Below, in pieces: positions 35,400 to 45,405 of a stretch of DNA of 64,000 nt. Source of the DNA: Echinicola marina (GTDB lineage Bacteria > Bacteroidota > Bacteroidia > Cytophagales > Cyclobacteriaceae); assembly GCF_020463795.1 (NCBI RefSeq), contig NZ_CP080025.1:1491001-1555000 (forward strand). The letters run 5' to 3'. Under the pieces are notes generated by a model, which made no database searches, was not told where the DNA came from, and was given only the letters and a program-made list of their open reading frames with translations. Position numbers and translations under genes: made by a program. Positions within the stretch are counted from its first letter, which is position 1, and every line of letters starts with the position of its first letter.

Positions 35400-37247
35400 A
35401 TGCCAAAATTGATCACCCAACTTAGTTTATTATTCATGCTAAGTATTGTCCTTAGTAACCCTGCTTTTGGACAGAAACATCCCAATATTGTCTGGATTAC
35501 CTCTGAAGACAATTCAAAACATTATCTATCCTTATATGATGAAAATGGGGTCAATACCCCAAATATTTCCGCTCTTGCTGAAACTGGGTTGATTTATGAT
35601 CATGCATTTTCCAATGGTCCAGTGTGTAGTGTGGCCAGGTCTACCTTGATTTCAGGTTGCTATGCGCCTAGACTAGGAGCAGAATATCACCGAAAATTGC
35701 AAAAAGTACCTTTGCCCAATGAGTTAAAGATGTTTCCCACATACCTGAGAGAGGCGGGTTATTATACCACCAATAACGCCAAAGAAGATTATAACTTCAT
35801 CAAAAATGAAGGCGTTTGGGATGACTCTTCGAATGAAGCCAGCTATAAAAACCGGGAAGATGGACAGCCTTTTTTTCATGTGTATAATATTGCTTCCACG
35901 CATGAGGGGAGTTTGCACTTTGATAAGAAGGTAATGCAAAAAGAGCCATTGAGTGAATTGCCTAATCCGAAGGAATTGGATCCACGTCATCCAAAGACTG
36001 ATTTGTTCGAATACACAAGAGCTAGGTATCTTTCTAAAATTCAGGGCATGGACCAAAAAGTAGGAGAACTGGTTGCTGAACTGGAGAAAGAGGGATTACT
36101 TGATGATACTTTTATTTTTTACTATGGAGACCATGGTGGGGTTATGCCTGGAAGTAAGGGCTATTTATATGAGACAGGACTGCATGTTCCCTTAGTTATC
36201 CACATTCCAGAAAACTTTAAGGACATGGTGACTTATCCACAAGGAAGTCGAGTGAAGGAGTTTGTGAGTTTTGTGGATTTCGGACCAACTGTATTACAAC
36301 TGGCAGGAGTTGATATACCCAAGGAAATGGATGGAAGACCATTTTTAGGATTGAAAAAGGCTTATAAAGAAGACAAAGCCTACGGGTATGCTGATCGATT
36401 TGATGAAAAATATGATTTGGTGAGGTCCTTAAGGAAAGGTAAGTATAAATATATCAGAAATTACCAGCCATTCAATTTTGATGGACTGATGAATAACTAC
36501 CGCTATAAGCAAATGGCCTATAAAGAATGGTGGGAGCTATATAAAAAGGGAGAATTAAATGAGACCCAAGCGGCCTTCTTTGAAGGAAAGCCTGTTGAAG
36601 CACTTTATGATTTGGAGAGTGACCCATATGAAACAAATAACCTTGCGAGTGATCCTATGTACAAAGAGGCTTTATTGGACCTTAGACAGGATTTGCAAAA
36701 ATGGGTAAAAGGAATGCCGGATTTATCCTTTTATCCAGAGTTTTACTTGATCAAGAATGCCTTTGATAATCCAGTTGAATTTGGAAAGGAGCATCAGTCC
36801 GATATCAAGGCCTATGTGGATATCGCTGATTTAAGTTTGGAGAAATTCGAAAATGTGGATAAGTCAATTAGAAAGGCTTTGTCCAATAATGATCCTTGGA
36901 AAAGATATTGGGGGATTATTGCGGCTAGTAGCTTTGGGAAAGAAGCTCTTGGCTTGAGAGATACCATTGAAAACATAGCCTCCAGTGATTCAGAAATGAT
37001 AGTGAGGGTGCGGGCATTGGAATTTTTGGGACTAAACGGTTTGACTAATCCTGTTGAAGAAATGACCAAGGCTTTATACCAATCAATGGATGGTACCGAG
37101 GCACTATTGATCATGAATTCCATTGTTTTGATGCAGAATGGAAAAGGTCAATATGAATTTGATATTGACCCCAAAAGGATTTCTGATGAAGTAAAAAAGA
37201 ATGAGGAAGCCAAAAGAAGGTTATTGTACTTGACCTCAGGTTCCTAA
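35400..37247 (+). CDS. sulfatase-like hydrolase with non-canonical active-site motif and C-terminal helical repeats
   Basis: 615 residues; signal peptide to about residue 25 (NPAFGQ). The sulfatase fold is clear (VWITSEDNSKHYLS, THEGSLH, YYGDHGGVMPG, CPVCSVARST region), but the formylglycine segment is CSVAR (Cys 76), with Val where CxPxR or CxAxR is expected, and the metal site has SED rather than ADD. After the sulfatase domain (to about 480) comes a helical stretch (RKALSNNDPWKRYWGIIAA, VRVRALEFLG) that looks like HEAT-type repeats. LysR and YeiH genes follow with a 19-nt gap. Might be a sulfatase or phosphonate-type hydrolase; activity is unproven. Confidence 0.85.
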   Translation: MPKLITQLSLLFMLSIVLSNPAFGQKHPNIVWITSEDNSKHYLSLYDENGVNTPNISALAETGLIYDHAFSNGPVCSVARSTLISGCYAPRLGAEYHRKLQKVPLPNELKMFPTYLREAGYYTTNNAKEDYNFIKNEGVWDDSSNEASYKNREDGQPFFHVYNIASTHEGSLHFDKKVMQKEPLSELPNPKELDPRHPKTDLFEYTRARYLSKIQGMDQKVGELVAELEKEGLLDDTFIFYYGDHGGVMPGSKGYLYETGLHVPLVIHIPENFKDMVTYPQGSRVKEFVSFVDFGPTVLQLAGVDIPKEMDGRPFLGLKKAYKEDKAYGYADRFDEKYDLVRSLRKGKYKYIRNYQPFNFDGLMNNYRYKQMAYKEWWELYKKGELNETQAAFFEGKPVEALYDLESDPYETNNLASDPMYKEALLDLRQDLQKWVKGMPDLSFYPEFYLIKNAFDNPVEFGKEHQSDIKAYVDIADLSLEKFENVDKSIRKALSNNDPWKRYWGIIAASSFGKEALGLRDTIENIASSDSEMIVRVRALEFLGLNGLTNPVEEMTKALYQSMDGTEALLIMNSIVLMQNGKGQYEFDIDPKRISDEVKKNEEAKRRLLYLTSGS

Positions 37248-37266
37248 AAAGTCTTACCTTCACTTT

Positions 37267-38160
37267 ATGTTTGATTTTAGACTTCAAGTGTTTCATACGG
37301 TGGCCAAGCGGCTTAATTTTACCAAGGCTGCAGAAGAATTGTATATTACCCAGCCAGCTGTTACGAAACATATCCGCCAGATAGAGGCACATTATAAAGT
37401 AAAGCTATTTGATCGGCAGGGCAGTAAAATTTCACTTACTCCTGCCGGTCATTCCCTGTTTGAGTATGCAGAACAGATTTTTGCGATATACCGAAATTTG
37501 GAGTTTGAGATGAACAATTTTGCCCAGTCCCATCGGGGATTGTTGAGGATCGGGGCGAGTACTACAGTGGCGCAGTATCTCCTTCCGCCTATTTTGGCTT
37601 CTTTTCATGATAAGTTTAAGGATATCAGGCTCAGTTTGACCACCGGTAACACCGAACAAATAGAGCGGCTGCTGCACAATCAGGAAATTGATTTGGGTGT
37701 AATAGAGGGACATTCAAAACAGACCTTGTTCAAGTACACCGAATTTATCAAAGACGAACTTTTATTAATAGCCAGAACTGGCCATCCGAAAGGAAAGAAG
37801 GGAGCCATTTCAAAAGAAGAATTACTGGAGACATCTTTATTATTAAGAGAGCCAGGTTCAGGAACACTGGAGGTAATTGCCCATGCCCTCAAGCCCTTGG
37901 GCATAAAATTGGGGCAGCTCAAGAAGGAAATGCAATTGGGAAGCACGGAAAGTATCAAGCGGTATTTGATGAACTCCAATGCCATGGCTTTTTTATCAGT
38001 ATTCACGGTGTTAAAGGAGCTTGAGAATAAGGAATTCTCGGTGATAGAAATGGATGAACTGAATATAGAGCGTTATTTCTTTTTCATCCAGCCTCATGGT
38101 CAAGGTGATTCTTTATCAGATTTGTTTATGAAATTTGCCCTTCATTATAACCTCAGGTAA
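37267..38160 (+). CDS. LysR-family regulator (CysB/CbbR/YeiE-like)
   Basis: 297 residues. The N-terminal winged helix-turn-helix has TKAAEELYITQPAVTKHIRQIE and the linker helix, followed by a periplasmic-binding-protein-like effector domain (LRIGASTTVAQYLLPPIL, GVIEGHSKQ). It starts 19 nt behind the sulfatase stop and is followed after 79 nt by the YeiH-like permease gene. LysR/YeiH pairs are a known arrangement (YeiE/YeiH in enterobacteria), where YeiE senses sulfite, so this regulator may respond to a sulfur oxyanion (inference). Confidence 0.9.
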   Translation: MFDFRLQVFHTVAKRLNFTKAAEELYITQPAVTKHIRQIEAHYKVKLFDRQGSKISLTPAGHSLFEYAEQIFAIYRNLEFEMNNFAQSHRGLLRIGASTTVAQYLLPPILASFHDKFKDIRLSLTTGNTEQIERLLHNQEIDLGVIEGHSKQTLFKYTEFIKDELLLIARTGHPKGKKGAISKEELLETSLLLREPGSGTLEVIAHALKPLGIKLGQLKKEMQLGSTESIKRYLMNSNAMAFLSVFTVLKELENKEFSVIEMDELNIERYFFFIQPHGQGDSLSDLFMKFALHYNLR

Positions 38161-38239
38161 TCAGTCATTGCTAAAAACAATTTCCATAAGTGATTGAATT
38201 GCTTCAACTTTGTTTCATCCCAATTAGAGGTAATAGAAG

Positions 38240-39223
38240 ATGGAAAGAAGCAATCATATCGGCACTAAGATTATCGGATTCCAAAGATTTTTGGACCGGG
38301 CAATTAGCTTAAGGCAATTGCTGTTTGTTTTGGCTGGGATTATCTGCTTGTTTCCATTTGTATCGGCATCCTTTGCTTTATTGTTGGGATTGGTATTTGC
38401 CTTTTTTGTCGGTAACCCAATTGGAGAAAGTGGGCAAAAGCTGACCGACTATCTATTGCAGCTGGCAGTGGTGGGCCTTGGTTTTAGCATTCAAGCACCA
38501 GAAGCTATTGCTATGGGAAAGCAAGCGTTTCCATTGATTTTGACAGCAATCCTAAGTACGCTGGTTCTTGGATTGGTAATAGGAAAAGTCTTTAAATCAG
38601 GTCAGGCACTATCTTTTTTGATTGCTGCAGGCACGGCCATTTGTGGAGGAAGTGCCATAGCCACAGTTAGTCCGGTCATCAAGGCCAAGCAGAGTGAGGT
38701 GACCATTGCTTTGGGTGCTGTATTTGTCTTAAATGCTTTGGCATTGTTTGTATTTCCCTTCATAGGCGACTTGTTAGGTCTAAGTCCTCAGCAGTTTGGA
38801 ACTTGGTGTGCCATTGCTATTCATGATACCAGTTCTGTGGTGGGTGCGGCCAGCCAGTTTGGTGATCAGGCTTTGGCCATTGCGACCACTTTGAAATTGG
38901 CCAGGGCAATGTGGATAATTCCTGTGGCACTGATTGCAGCCGTAGCGTTTTCTAAGAAGGCCAGTAAGGTAAAGATTCCTTATTTTATAGGGCTTTTTGT
39001 AATTGCAGTACTGCTCAATAGTTATTTGCCTGAGATTGGAATGATCAGGTCATATATCGTTAGCCTTTCTCATGCATGCATGTGCCTGGCAATATTTCTG
39101 GTAGGAAGCAGTTTGTCCAAGAAAGTACTTTTCAGCGGAGGCCCTAAAATATTATTGCAGGCTAGCTTGCTTTGGTTGGTCATAGGATCCGCTACTTTAT
39201 GGGCGATCATCAAATTTTATTAA
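38240..39223 (+). CDS. YeiH-family (UPF0324) putative sulfur-anion/sulfate exporter
   Basis: 327 residues with about ten membrane helices. Family features are LQLAVVGLGFSIQAPEA, AAGTAICGGSAIATVSPVIKAK, LNALALFVFPFIGDLLGLS and AIAIHDTSSVVGAASQFG. UPF0324/YeiH proteins are annotated as putative sulfate exporters. Encoded with a LysR gene and a sulfatase, it could discharge sulfate or sulfite set free from sulfated glycans (inference). A terminator follows at 39243-39280. Confidence 0.88.
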   Translation: MERSNHIGTKIIGFQRFLDRAISLRQLLFVLAGIICLFPFVSASFALLLGLVFAFFVGNPIGESGQKLTDYLLQLAVVGLGFSIQAPEAIAMGKQAFPLILTAILSTLVLGLVIGKVFKSGQALSFLIAAGTAICGGSAIATVSPVIKAKQSEVTIALGAVFVLNALALFVFPFIGDLLGLSPQQFGTWCAIAIHDTSSVVGAASQFGDQALAIATTLKLARAMWIIPVALIAAVAFSKKASKVKIPYFIGLFVIAVLLNSYLPEIGMIRSYIVSLSHACMCLAIFLVGSSLSKKVLFSGGPKILLQASLLWLVIGSATLWAIIKFY

Positions 39224-39242
39224 TAACCACAACTCCATATAC

Positions 39243-39280
39243 AAAAAAGGTGCTGAATTTGTTTTCAGCACCTTGATTTT
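39243..39280. terminator. bidirectional terminator between yeiH-like gene and dsbD
   Basis: 11-bp stem AAGGTGCTGAA / TTCAGCACCTT, 6-nt loop; the minus-strand side ends in TTTTTT, giving the better terminator for dsbD. Confidence 0.85.
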
Positions 39281-39297
39281 AAGCAATATGTTTAGGT

Positions 39298-41403
39298 TTA
39301 TTTTTCAAATTCAGCCTTGGCATTGTCCAGGAATTCTATAAAATTCTGCGGATCAGTATCGTAGGCTTTTGGTCTTATCAACATATTTTCTTGATTGTCC
39401 AAAATGACATAATAAGGCTGTGCATTATTATTGAATCGTGTGATCTGGAAATCAGCATTCTGTTTGCCAATGGTTTTCTTCACTTTATTGTCATATTCAG
39501 ATGTATACCATTCTGATTCTGGAAGTTCAGTTCTTTCATCGACATACAATGCCACCAAGACGAAATCATTTTTCAATTTACTGAGCACTTCCGGATTAGA
39601 CCAAACCTTTGCTTCCATCTCCCTACAGTTAACACAGCCATGACCGGTAAAATCTATGAAAAGTGGTTTGTTTTCTTTTTTAGCAACACGAAGGGCTTGT
39701 TCATAATCAAAATATCCTTGTAGTCCATGGGGCCAATGAAGTAAGTCGGCATATTTTGGTGCTTCGGTCATTTCACTCTCAGAAACAGCAGCCCCTTTAT
39801 TTTCACGGATCAACTTTTCCAAATTGAAATCATGGGTAGCCATTGGAGGGAGGTATCCGCTCAGTGACTTAAGTGGGGCACCAAATAGCCCTGGGATCAA
39901 ATAGATGACAAATACAAAGGTGATGGTGGCCAGAAGCAATCTAGGTACACTTAGGTTCTCTAGAGGTGAGTCGTGTGGCAAGCGTATTTTACCCAGTAAA
40001 TAAAGTCCAAGTAAGGCGAAGATTACGATCCAAATGGCTAAATAAATATCCCTGTCCAATAGTCCCCAATGATAAACTTGATCGGCTACACTTAGGAATT
40101 TGAAGGCAAGTGCAAGTTCCAAAAATCCCAATACTACTTTAACAGCGTTCAACCAACCTCCAGACTTAGGAAGGCCGTTCAGCCATTCTGGGAAGATAGC
40201 AAATAGGGTGAAAGGAACTGCGAAGGCCAATGAAAAGGCAAACATACCTAGGATTGGCTTTATGATTTCACCACCCGCAGATTCTATAAGGATGGAGCCT
40301 ACAATCGGGCCAGTACAGGAAAAGGAAACCAACACCAAGGTGAAGGCCATAAAGAAAACTCCTGTCAAGCCTCCTTTATCTGCTTTGGCATCCATCTTAT
40401 TGACCAAGCCACTTGGCAAAGTGATTTCAAAAAGGCCTAAGAAAGCCAATGCAAAGAAAATAAATACCAAGAAGAAGAAAATGTTTGGCAGCCAGTGAGT
40501 GGATAACCAATTGGCAAATTCAGGGCCTTGGATAGCAGCGACTAAGGTTCCTGCCAAGGTGTAAATCACAATAATACTGAGCCCATAGATAAATGCATTT
40601 TTTATTCCATGTGATTTGTTTTTACTTCTTCCTGTGAAGAAGGTAACTGTCATGGGGATCATTGGGAAAACACAAGGGGTCAGGAGTGCGGCTAAACCAC
40701 CTAGGAAAGCGGCAATTAGAAATGGCAGCAAGTCTGTGGCATCGCCTTGTTTGCCTTCCGGATCACCTGAAAGGTCAGTGGTTTGCTCACTAGGTTTCCT
40801 TTCCTTTTCTGGACTCTCAGCTTTTTCAGTTTTTGGGACTTCTTTATTTTGAGCTTTTTCTGACTCTTCAGAAGTTTGTTCTTTGAAGGTTGTGACAGGC
40901 TCTTGAGTTTGGGTATTGTTAGTAGCTTTGGCGCTGAAGGTTTTGGAGAAGTCTTCTTCATAAGGCACGCATTGCCCGGTTACATCAGAGCACATTTGGT
41001 AGCTTACTGTGGCATTTGTTTTAACTTGTTCGGAAGTGATCTTGATTTTTTGCCTAAACTCGCCTTTGCCTGTAAAGTAGCTTACTTCACCTTCCCAGAT
41101 TTTATCTACCTTTCTTTTGGGATCTATGGCTTTGAGTTCGCCCACCCTTTCTAGTCCTTCAGATCCCTCCAAGCTCAACTCAGTAAGCATAGGGCCCAAG
41201 TCCGGATCGAAATCATTTGAATAGATATACCAATTTTGCGGAATTTCTGCCTTAAAAATCAGTTCTATTTCTTCGCCAACTTCAGCTGATTGATCAGATA
41301 GGGACAGTTCCCATTTTGGTGGCTGGATAATCTGTGAAAAGGCACTTACACTTAGTAAGCATAAAATGAAAGCAATACGGAATGATTTTTTCAATGTGCT
41401 CAT
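39298..41403 (-). CDS. dsbD: protein-disulfide reductase DsbD
   Basis: 701 residues. Signal peptide to about 23, N-terminal immunoglobulin-like DsbD-alpha domain with its Cys pair (SYQMCSDVTGQCVPYEE), a charged Glu/Lys/Thr-rich linker (about 165-225), an eight-helix membrane domain with redox Cys in TPCVFPMIPMTV and SFSCTGPIVGS, and a C-terminal thioredoxin domain with CVNC in GHGCVNCREMEA. It moves electrons from cytoplasmic thioredoxin to periplasmic proteins, keeping substrates such as apocytochromes or MsrP-like enzymes reduced. Single-gene unit with its own terminator. Confidence 0.96.
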   Translation of the reverse strand: MSTLKKSFRIAFILCLLSVSAFSQIIQPPKWELSLSDQSAEVGEEIELIFKAEIPQNWYIYSNDFDPDLGPMLTELSLEGSEGLERVGELKAIDPKRKVDKIWEGEVSYFTGKGEFRQKIKITSEQVKTNATVSYQMCSDVTGQCVPYEEDFSKTFSAKATNNTQTQEPVTTFKEQTSEESEKAQNKEVPKTEKAESPEKERKPSEQTTDLSGDPEGKQGDATDLLPFLIAAFLGGLAALLTPCVFPMIPMTVTFFTGRSKNKSHGIKNAFIYGLSIIVIYTLAGTLVAAIQGPEFANWLSTHWLPNIFFFLVFIFFALAFLGLFEITLPSGLVNKMDAKADKGGLTGVFFMAFTLVLVSFSCTGPIVGSILIESAGGEIIKPILGMFAFSLAFAVPFTLFAIFPEWLNGLPKSGGWLNAVKVVLGFLELALAFKFLSVADQVYHWGLLDRDIYLAIWIVIFALLGLYLLGKIRLPHDSPLENLSVPRLLLATITFVFVIYLIPGLFGAPLKSLSGYLPPMATHDFNLEKLIRENKGAAVSESEMTEAPKYADLLHWPHGLQGYFDYEQALRVAKKENKPLFIDFTGHGCVNCREMEAKVWSNPEVLSKLKNDFVLVALYVDERTELPESEWYTSEYDNKVKKTIGKQNADFQITRFNNNAQPYYVILDNQENMLIRPKAYDTDPQNFIEFLDNAKAEFEK

Positions 41404-41574
41404 GCGTCATTAATCAATGGATTGATTACAAAAGGCAAACCTTTGTTAATAAGTTCCTAAAAACTAAAACCACAAGGTTTTACTGCTAGGTTAATTTCTA
41501 ATTCTTTCTGGAATCTTGAAATTTAACCAACGCAATTTAATCCTTGTGGTTTCGAAGGCTTAATTATTTTTTTC

Positions 41575-42963
41575 TTATTTATTGGAAAGTTTTTTGAATT
41601 CTTTAAAGTACTGAACAATGGTTTCGATACCTAAGAGGTAGTTTTTGATACCATAGTGTTCGTTTGGAGAGTGGATAGCGTCCGTATCCAAACCAAATCC
41701 CAATAGAATAGGGTCAAGGCCCAATTCCTCTTGGAAAAGGGAAGTGATGGGCACTGATCCCCCTTCTCTGGTAGGAATGGCTTTTTTGCCAAATACTGTC
41801 TCTACGGCTGCTTCAGCTGCTTGGTATCCTACAGAATTGGTAGGAACCACGGCTGGTTTTCCTCCATGGTGAGGGGTTACTTTCACCTTTACAGAATCTG
41901 GCGCTAAAGATTCAAAATGCTTCTGGAAGAGTTCAGCAATCTCATGGTGGTTCTGATGTGGTACCAGTCTCATGGAGATTTTTGCATAGGCTTTTGAAGG
42001 CAATACAGTTTTGGCACCTTCACCGATATATCCACCCCAAATACCGTTTACGTCAAGGGTAGGCCTGATACCTGTACGTTCTAAGGTAGTAAAACCTGCT
42101 TCACCTTCGACTTCCTTAATGTCCAGCTTTTTCTTATAGTCATTGAGTTCAAAAGGCGCTTCATTCAATTTTTTCCTGTATTCATCAGAAAGCTGTTCTA
42201 CTTTATCATAGAAGCCTGGAATAGTGATCTTTTTGTCTTCATCCTGAAGTTGTGCGATCATCCTGCAAAGCACATTGATAGGGTTGGCCACGGCACCGCC
42301 ATAGGTACCACTATGAAGGTCTCGATTAGGTCCAGTAACTTCTACCTGCATATAGGCAAGACCTCTCAGACCAACCGTTACGGAAGGAGTGTCCAAGGAA
42401 ATCATACTGGTGTCAGAGATCAGGACGACATCTGCTTGCAGTTTAGCTTTGTTTTCTTTGATGAAATTCTCAAGGTTATCAGAACCTACTTCTTCTTCGC
42501 CTTCGATCATGAACTTCACATTGCAGACCAATTCGTTTTCGGCCATCATGGTTTCAAAGGCTTTGACATGCATATAAAACTGTCCTTTGTCATCGGCTGA
42601 TCCCCTGGCGAAGATGGCTCCCTCAGGGTGTAATTCAGTCTTTTTGATGACTGGTTCAAAAGGGGCCGAGTCCCAAAGCTCATATGGATCCGCAGGCTGT
42701 ACATCATAATGACCATAAACCAAAATGGTCGGAAAGCTAGGGTCGACGATTTTCTCCCCATATACTACTGGGTAGCCAGGGGTTTCGCATATTTCTACTT
42801 GATCAGCACCTGCTTTGATCAGGCTGTCCTTTACATAATCAGCTGCTTTAAAGACATCGGATTTGAACTTTGGATCAGCACTTACTGAAGGAATGCGAAG
42901 CAAATCAAACAGTTCTTGGAGGAATTTTTCCTGATTTTGCTTAATGTATTCTTTAGCTGCCAT
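41575..42963 (-). CDS. M20-family dipeptidase/metallopeptidase
   Basis: 462 residues from the ATG at 42963; the upstream start at 43017 would add a hydrophobic, unlikely N terminus. Metal and catalytic residues are visible: HYDVQPAD (first His and Asp), SADDKGQ (bridging Asp), EGEEEVGS (catalytic Glu pair), ISDTSM and the last His in DAIHSPNEHYG. A lid/dimerisation domain is inserted after the GEEEVGS region. Cytoplasmic dipeptidase acting on short peptides is the likely role. It neighbours oxyR but is not clearly in an operon with it. Confidence 0.93.
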   Translation of the reverse strand: MAAKEYIKQNQEKFLQELFDLLRIPSVSADPKFKSDVFKAADYVKDSLIKAGADQVEICETPGYPVVYGEKIVDPSFPTILVYGHYDVQPADPYELWDSAPFEPVIKKTELHPEGAIFARGSADDKGQFYMHVKAFETMMAENELVCNVKFMIEGEEEVGSDNLENFIKENKAKLQADVVLISDTSMISLDTPSVTVGLRGLAYMQVEVTGPNRDLHSGTYGGAVANPINVLCRMIAQLQDEDKKITIPGFYDKVEQLSDEYRKKLNEAPFELNDYKKKLDIKEVEGEAGFTTLERTGIRPTLDVNGIWGGYIGEGAKTVLPSKAYAKISMRLVPHQNHHEIAELFQKHFESLAPDSVKVKVTPHHGGKPAVVPTNSVGYQAAEAAVETVFGKKAIPTREGGSVPITSLFQEELGLDPILLGFGLDTDAIHSPNEHYGIKNYLLGIETIVQYFKEFKKLSNK

Positions 42964-43081
42964 ATTTGGGATTTTTATATTAAATATGAGAAAGCCCAAA
43001 ATTACATTATTAATCAATGAATTCCAGCCAAGTGCGCATTTTCCAATCAGTTGGGGATTAGGATCATCTCAAAGCCTTCTC

Positions 43082-44017
43082 TCAATATTTGAATTTTACA
43101 ATCCTCCCATGGGCCTTTGAGGTCATGTTGGCTGGAATAGAAGCCGTGATTTCGTTGTAAAGCAACTCTACCAGTCTTTTTTTGAGGAAGCTTCTGTTGA
43201 GAATGATACTCACTTCCCTGATAGGATCTTCTCCAGCAAATGGGCGAAGTCTGGTTTTCTCCTCCTCACTGAGTTCGTATGTGGCCAATTCGGGTAAGAG
43301 GGTGACGCCTTTGTAACGGTTGACCATGTTTTTTAATCCCTCTAGTGAACCACTTTCATAGTGGAAGTTCATCCTTTGGAATTTACTTTGTTCGCAAATA
43401 TTGAGGACTTGATCACGGAAACAATGGCCCTGTTGAAGCATCCAAAAATCGTCCCCCATGAGGTCTTCCACTTTTACCTCCTTATTGGCTAGTAATTGAT
43501 GTCCTTTTGAGAGGTAGGCGTAGAATTTTTCATAAAACATGGGCTTTTCTATAATGCCCTGTTCTTCCAGTGGTGTTACCACAATGCCTAAGTCCAGTTC
43601 GTCATTACGAAGCCGTTTGACAATTTCTTCGGTAATTAATTCTTCTACCTGAAGTTGGACGTTGGGATATTTTTCAAGAAAATTACGGATAAAGAGGTGC
43701 AACAGGTAAGGGGCCAGTGTAGGGATGATACCCAATTTGATTACGCCGCTGATATTTCCTTTAAGCTGGGCAATGAGCTCATAGATCCCTTTGCTTTCAG
43801 AAACCACCTTTTTGGCCTGTTCGATAAGCTGGGAGCCGATCTCAGTCGGGATGACTGGCATTTTGGAGCGATCAAAGATGACTACATCCAGTTCACTTTC
43901 CAATTTATGGATCTGCGCACTCAAAGTGGGTTGTGTGACAAAACATGCTTCTGCAGCATGTCCAAAATGGCGGTGTTTATCTACTGCCAAGACATATTCC
44001 AATTGCTGAATGGTCAT
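43082..44017 (-). CDS. oxyR: hydrogen peroxide-sensing LysR regulator OxyR
   Basis: 311 residues. LysR winged-helix start GHAAEACFVTQPTLSAQIHKLE, then an effector domain with the redox pair in GHCFRDQVLNIC: Cys 199 and Cys 208, the same spacing and numbering as E. coli OxyR, so the disulfide switch is intact. It would activate antioxidant genes on oxidation. No ahpC, katG or dps is next to it; the ABC ATPase gene is divergent 263 nt away. Confidence 0.93.
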   Translation of the reverse strand: MTIQQLEYVLAVDKHRHFGHAAEACFVTQPTLSAQIHKLESELDVVIFDRSKMPVIPTEIGSQLIEQAKKVVSESKGIYELIAQLKGNISGVIKLGIIPTLAPYLLHLFIRNFLEKYPNVQLQVEELITEEIVKRLRNDELDLGIVVTPLEEQGIIEKPMFYEKFYAYLSKGHQLLANKEVKVEDLMGDDFWMLQQGHCFRDQVLNICEQSKFQRMNFHYESGSLEGLKNMVNRYKGVTLLPELATYELSEEEKTRLRPFAGEDPIREVSIILNRSFLKKRLVELLYNEITASIPANMTSKAHGRIVKFKY

Positions 44018-44280
44018 ATCATCAATGCTTTTTAAAGCCTATAAAAACTAGCTGCAAATATATATGTTTTTTCTTTTTATTTAGATTTGATATAAATAAA
44101 CATGTTAAAATTATAGAAAAGGATAATTTCTTGTTTAAATGTCTTTTTAAAGGTCAGAATAGCACCAATATTTAGTTTCAAATGTATTTATACCGAAATT
44201 TTCCTTTTAAATTTACTGGAATAGCTGAAAAATTAGTGTTTTCATTATTTATCCCCCAAATTTTGAAGTATAAGTAAAGT

Positions 44281-45318
44281 ATGAATTTACTCTCCCTTCA
44301 CGACATTAGTAAAAAATATCCCCAATCCAAAGGAAACTCCTTGCAGCATATCAGCTTTGATGTGAAAGAAGGGGAGATCATGGCCATTGTTGGAGAGAAT
44401 GGCTCAGGGAAAACTACGTTATTGAAACTAATCGCTGGCTTGGAGCATCCTGATAAGGGAAAGATTACTTATGCGGGGCAAACTATTGTAAACGGAAAGA
44501 TGGCTACTCCTGCCAATCAGCGTGGAGTGGGGGTGATCTTTGAGGATTACGCTTTGTTTCCCCAGATGACACTTTTAGAAAATGTGCGTTGTGCTCTTCA
44601 CCAGCAGGAAAAAAACGCCCGCACTATTGCTAGGGATAGTTTGGCATTGGTGGGTTTGGAGGATAGTTTTGCTTTGTACCCCCATCAGCTTTCCTCTGGT
44701 CAGAGACAAAGGGCAGCGTTGGCCAGGGCCTTGGCTTCCAAGCCAAAACTGCTGCTATTGGATGATCCTTTCAGGAGTTTGGATACACGATTTAAAAACG
44801 AAATCAGCGAAGACTTGATTGATATCGTGAAAGGAAGTGGGGTTACAGCAATTTTGGCCAGTCATCATGCGAAGGACGCCCTTTCTGTGGCAGACACCAT
44901 TGCTATTTTGCACAAGGGCAAGTTACAGCAAGTAGATAGCCCTGTGAATATCTATAAGCATCCAGCCAATGCTTATGTGGCCAATTTTTTCGGAAAAAGG
45001 AATGAAATCTTGGCGACTCCCACGGAGGAAGGCTTTTATTGTGGTTTTGGTTTTATAGCTGATGAGCAATCCAAGAATTTTACCGAAACGGTAAAGATAC
45101 TTTTTAGGTCTGAGGATGCGAAAATCAAGAAAAATACAGAGCAGCCATTGAGTGGTGAGGTCGCAAGGACCTTATATTATGGAGATCATCAAATAGTCCG
45201 TTTGGTGGATGATGAGGGGAAACAGATCAGTATAAAGACGGCCCCAAGGAGGAATTTTGAAAAGAAGGACAGGCTGTTTTTCACTATCGACAAGTACGAG
45301 ATAGAAGAAGCTTTTTAA
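44281..45318 (+). CDS. ABC transporter ATP-binding protein (FbpC/PotA-like, with TOBE domain)
   Basis: 345 residues. Walker A GENGSGKTTLL, Q-loop in FEDYALFPQMTL, signature SSGQRQRAALARAL, Walker B KLLLLDDPFRSLD and H-loop SHHAKDA are all present. The C terminus (from about 250) is a TOBE-type regulatory domain as in ferric-iron, sulfate and polyamine importers. No permease or binding-protein gene is adjacent, so it is an orphan ATPase; partner genes may lie elsewhere. Substrate unknown. Confidence 0.88.
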   Translation: MNLLSLHDISKKYPQSKGNSLQHISFDVKEGEIMAIVGENGSGKTTLLKLIAGLEHPDKGKITYAGQTIVNGKMATPANQRGVGVIFEDYALFPQMTLLENVRCALHQQEKNARTIARDSLALVGLEDSFALYPHQLSSGQRQRAALARALASKPKLLLLDDPFRSLDTRFKNEISEDLIDIVKGSGVTAILASHHAKDALSVADTIAILHKGKLQQVDSPVNIYKHPANAYVANFFGKRNEILATPTEEGFYCGFGFIADEQSKNFTETVKILFRSEDAKIKKNTEQPLSGEVARTLYYGDHQIVRLVDDEGKQISIKTAPRRNFEKKDRLFFTIDKYEIEEAF

Positions 45319-45405
45319 AACTGATATTAGTGAAATATTGGGAGCATTAGCTTTGGCTTGGTTTGTTAAATCGGCCGTGTCACTGTATTTTCAGGAAACA
45401 GTATT

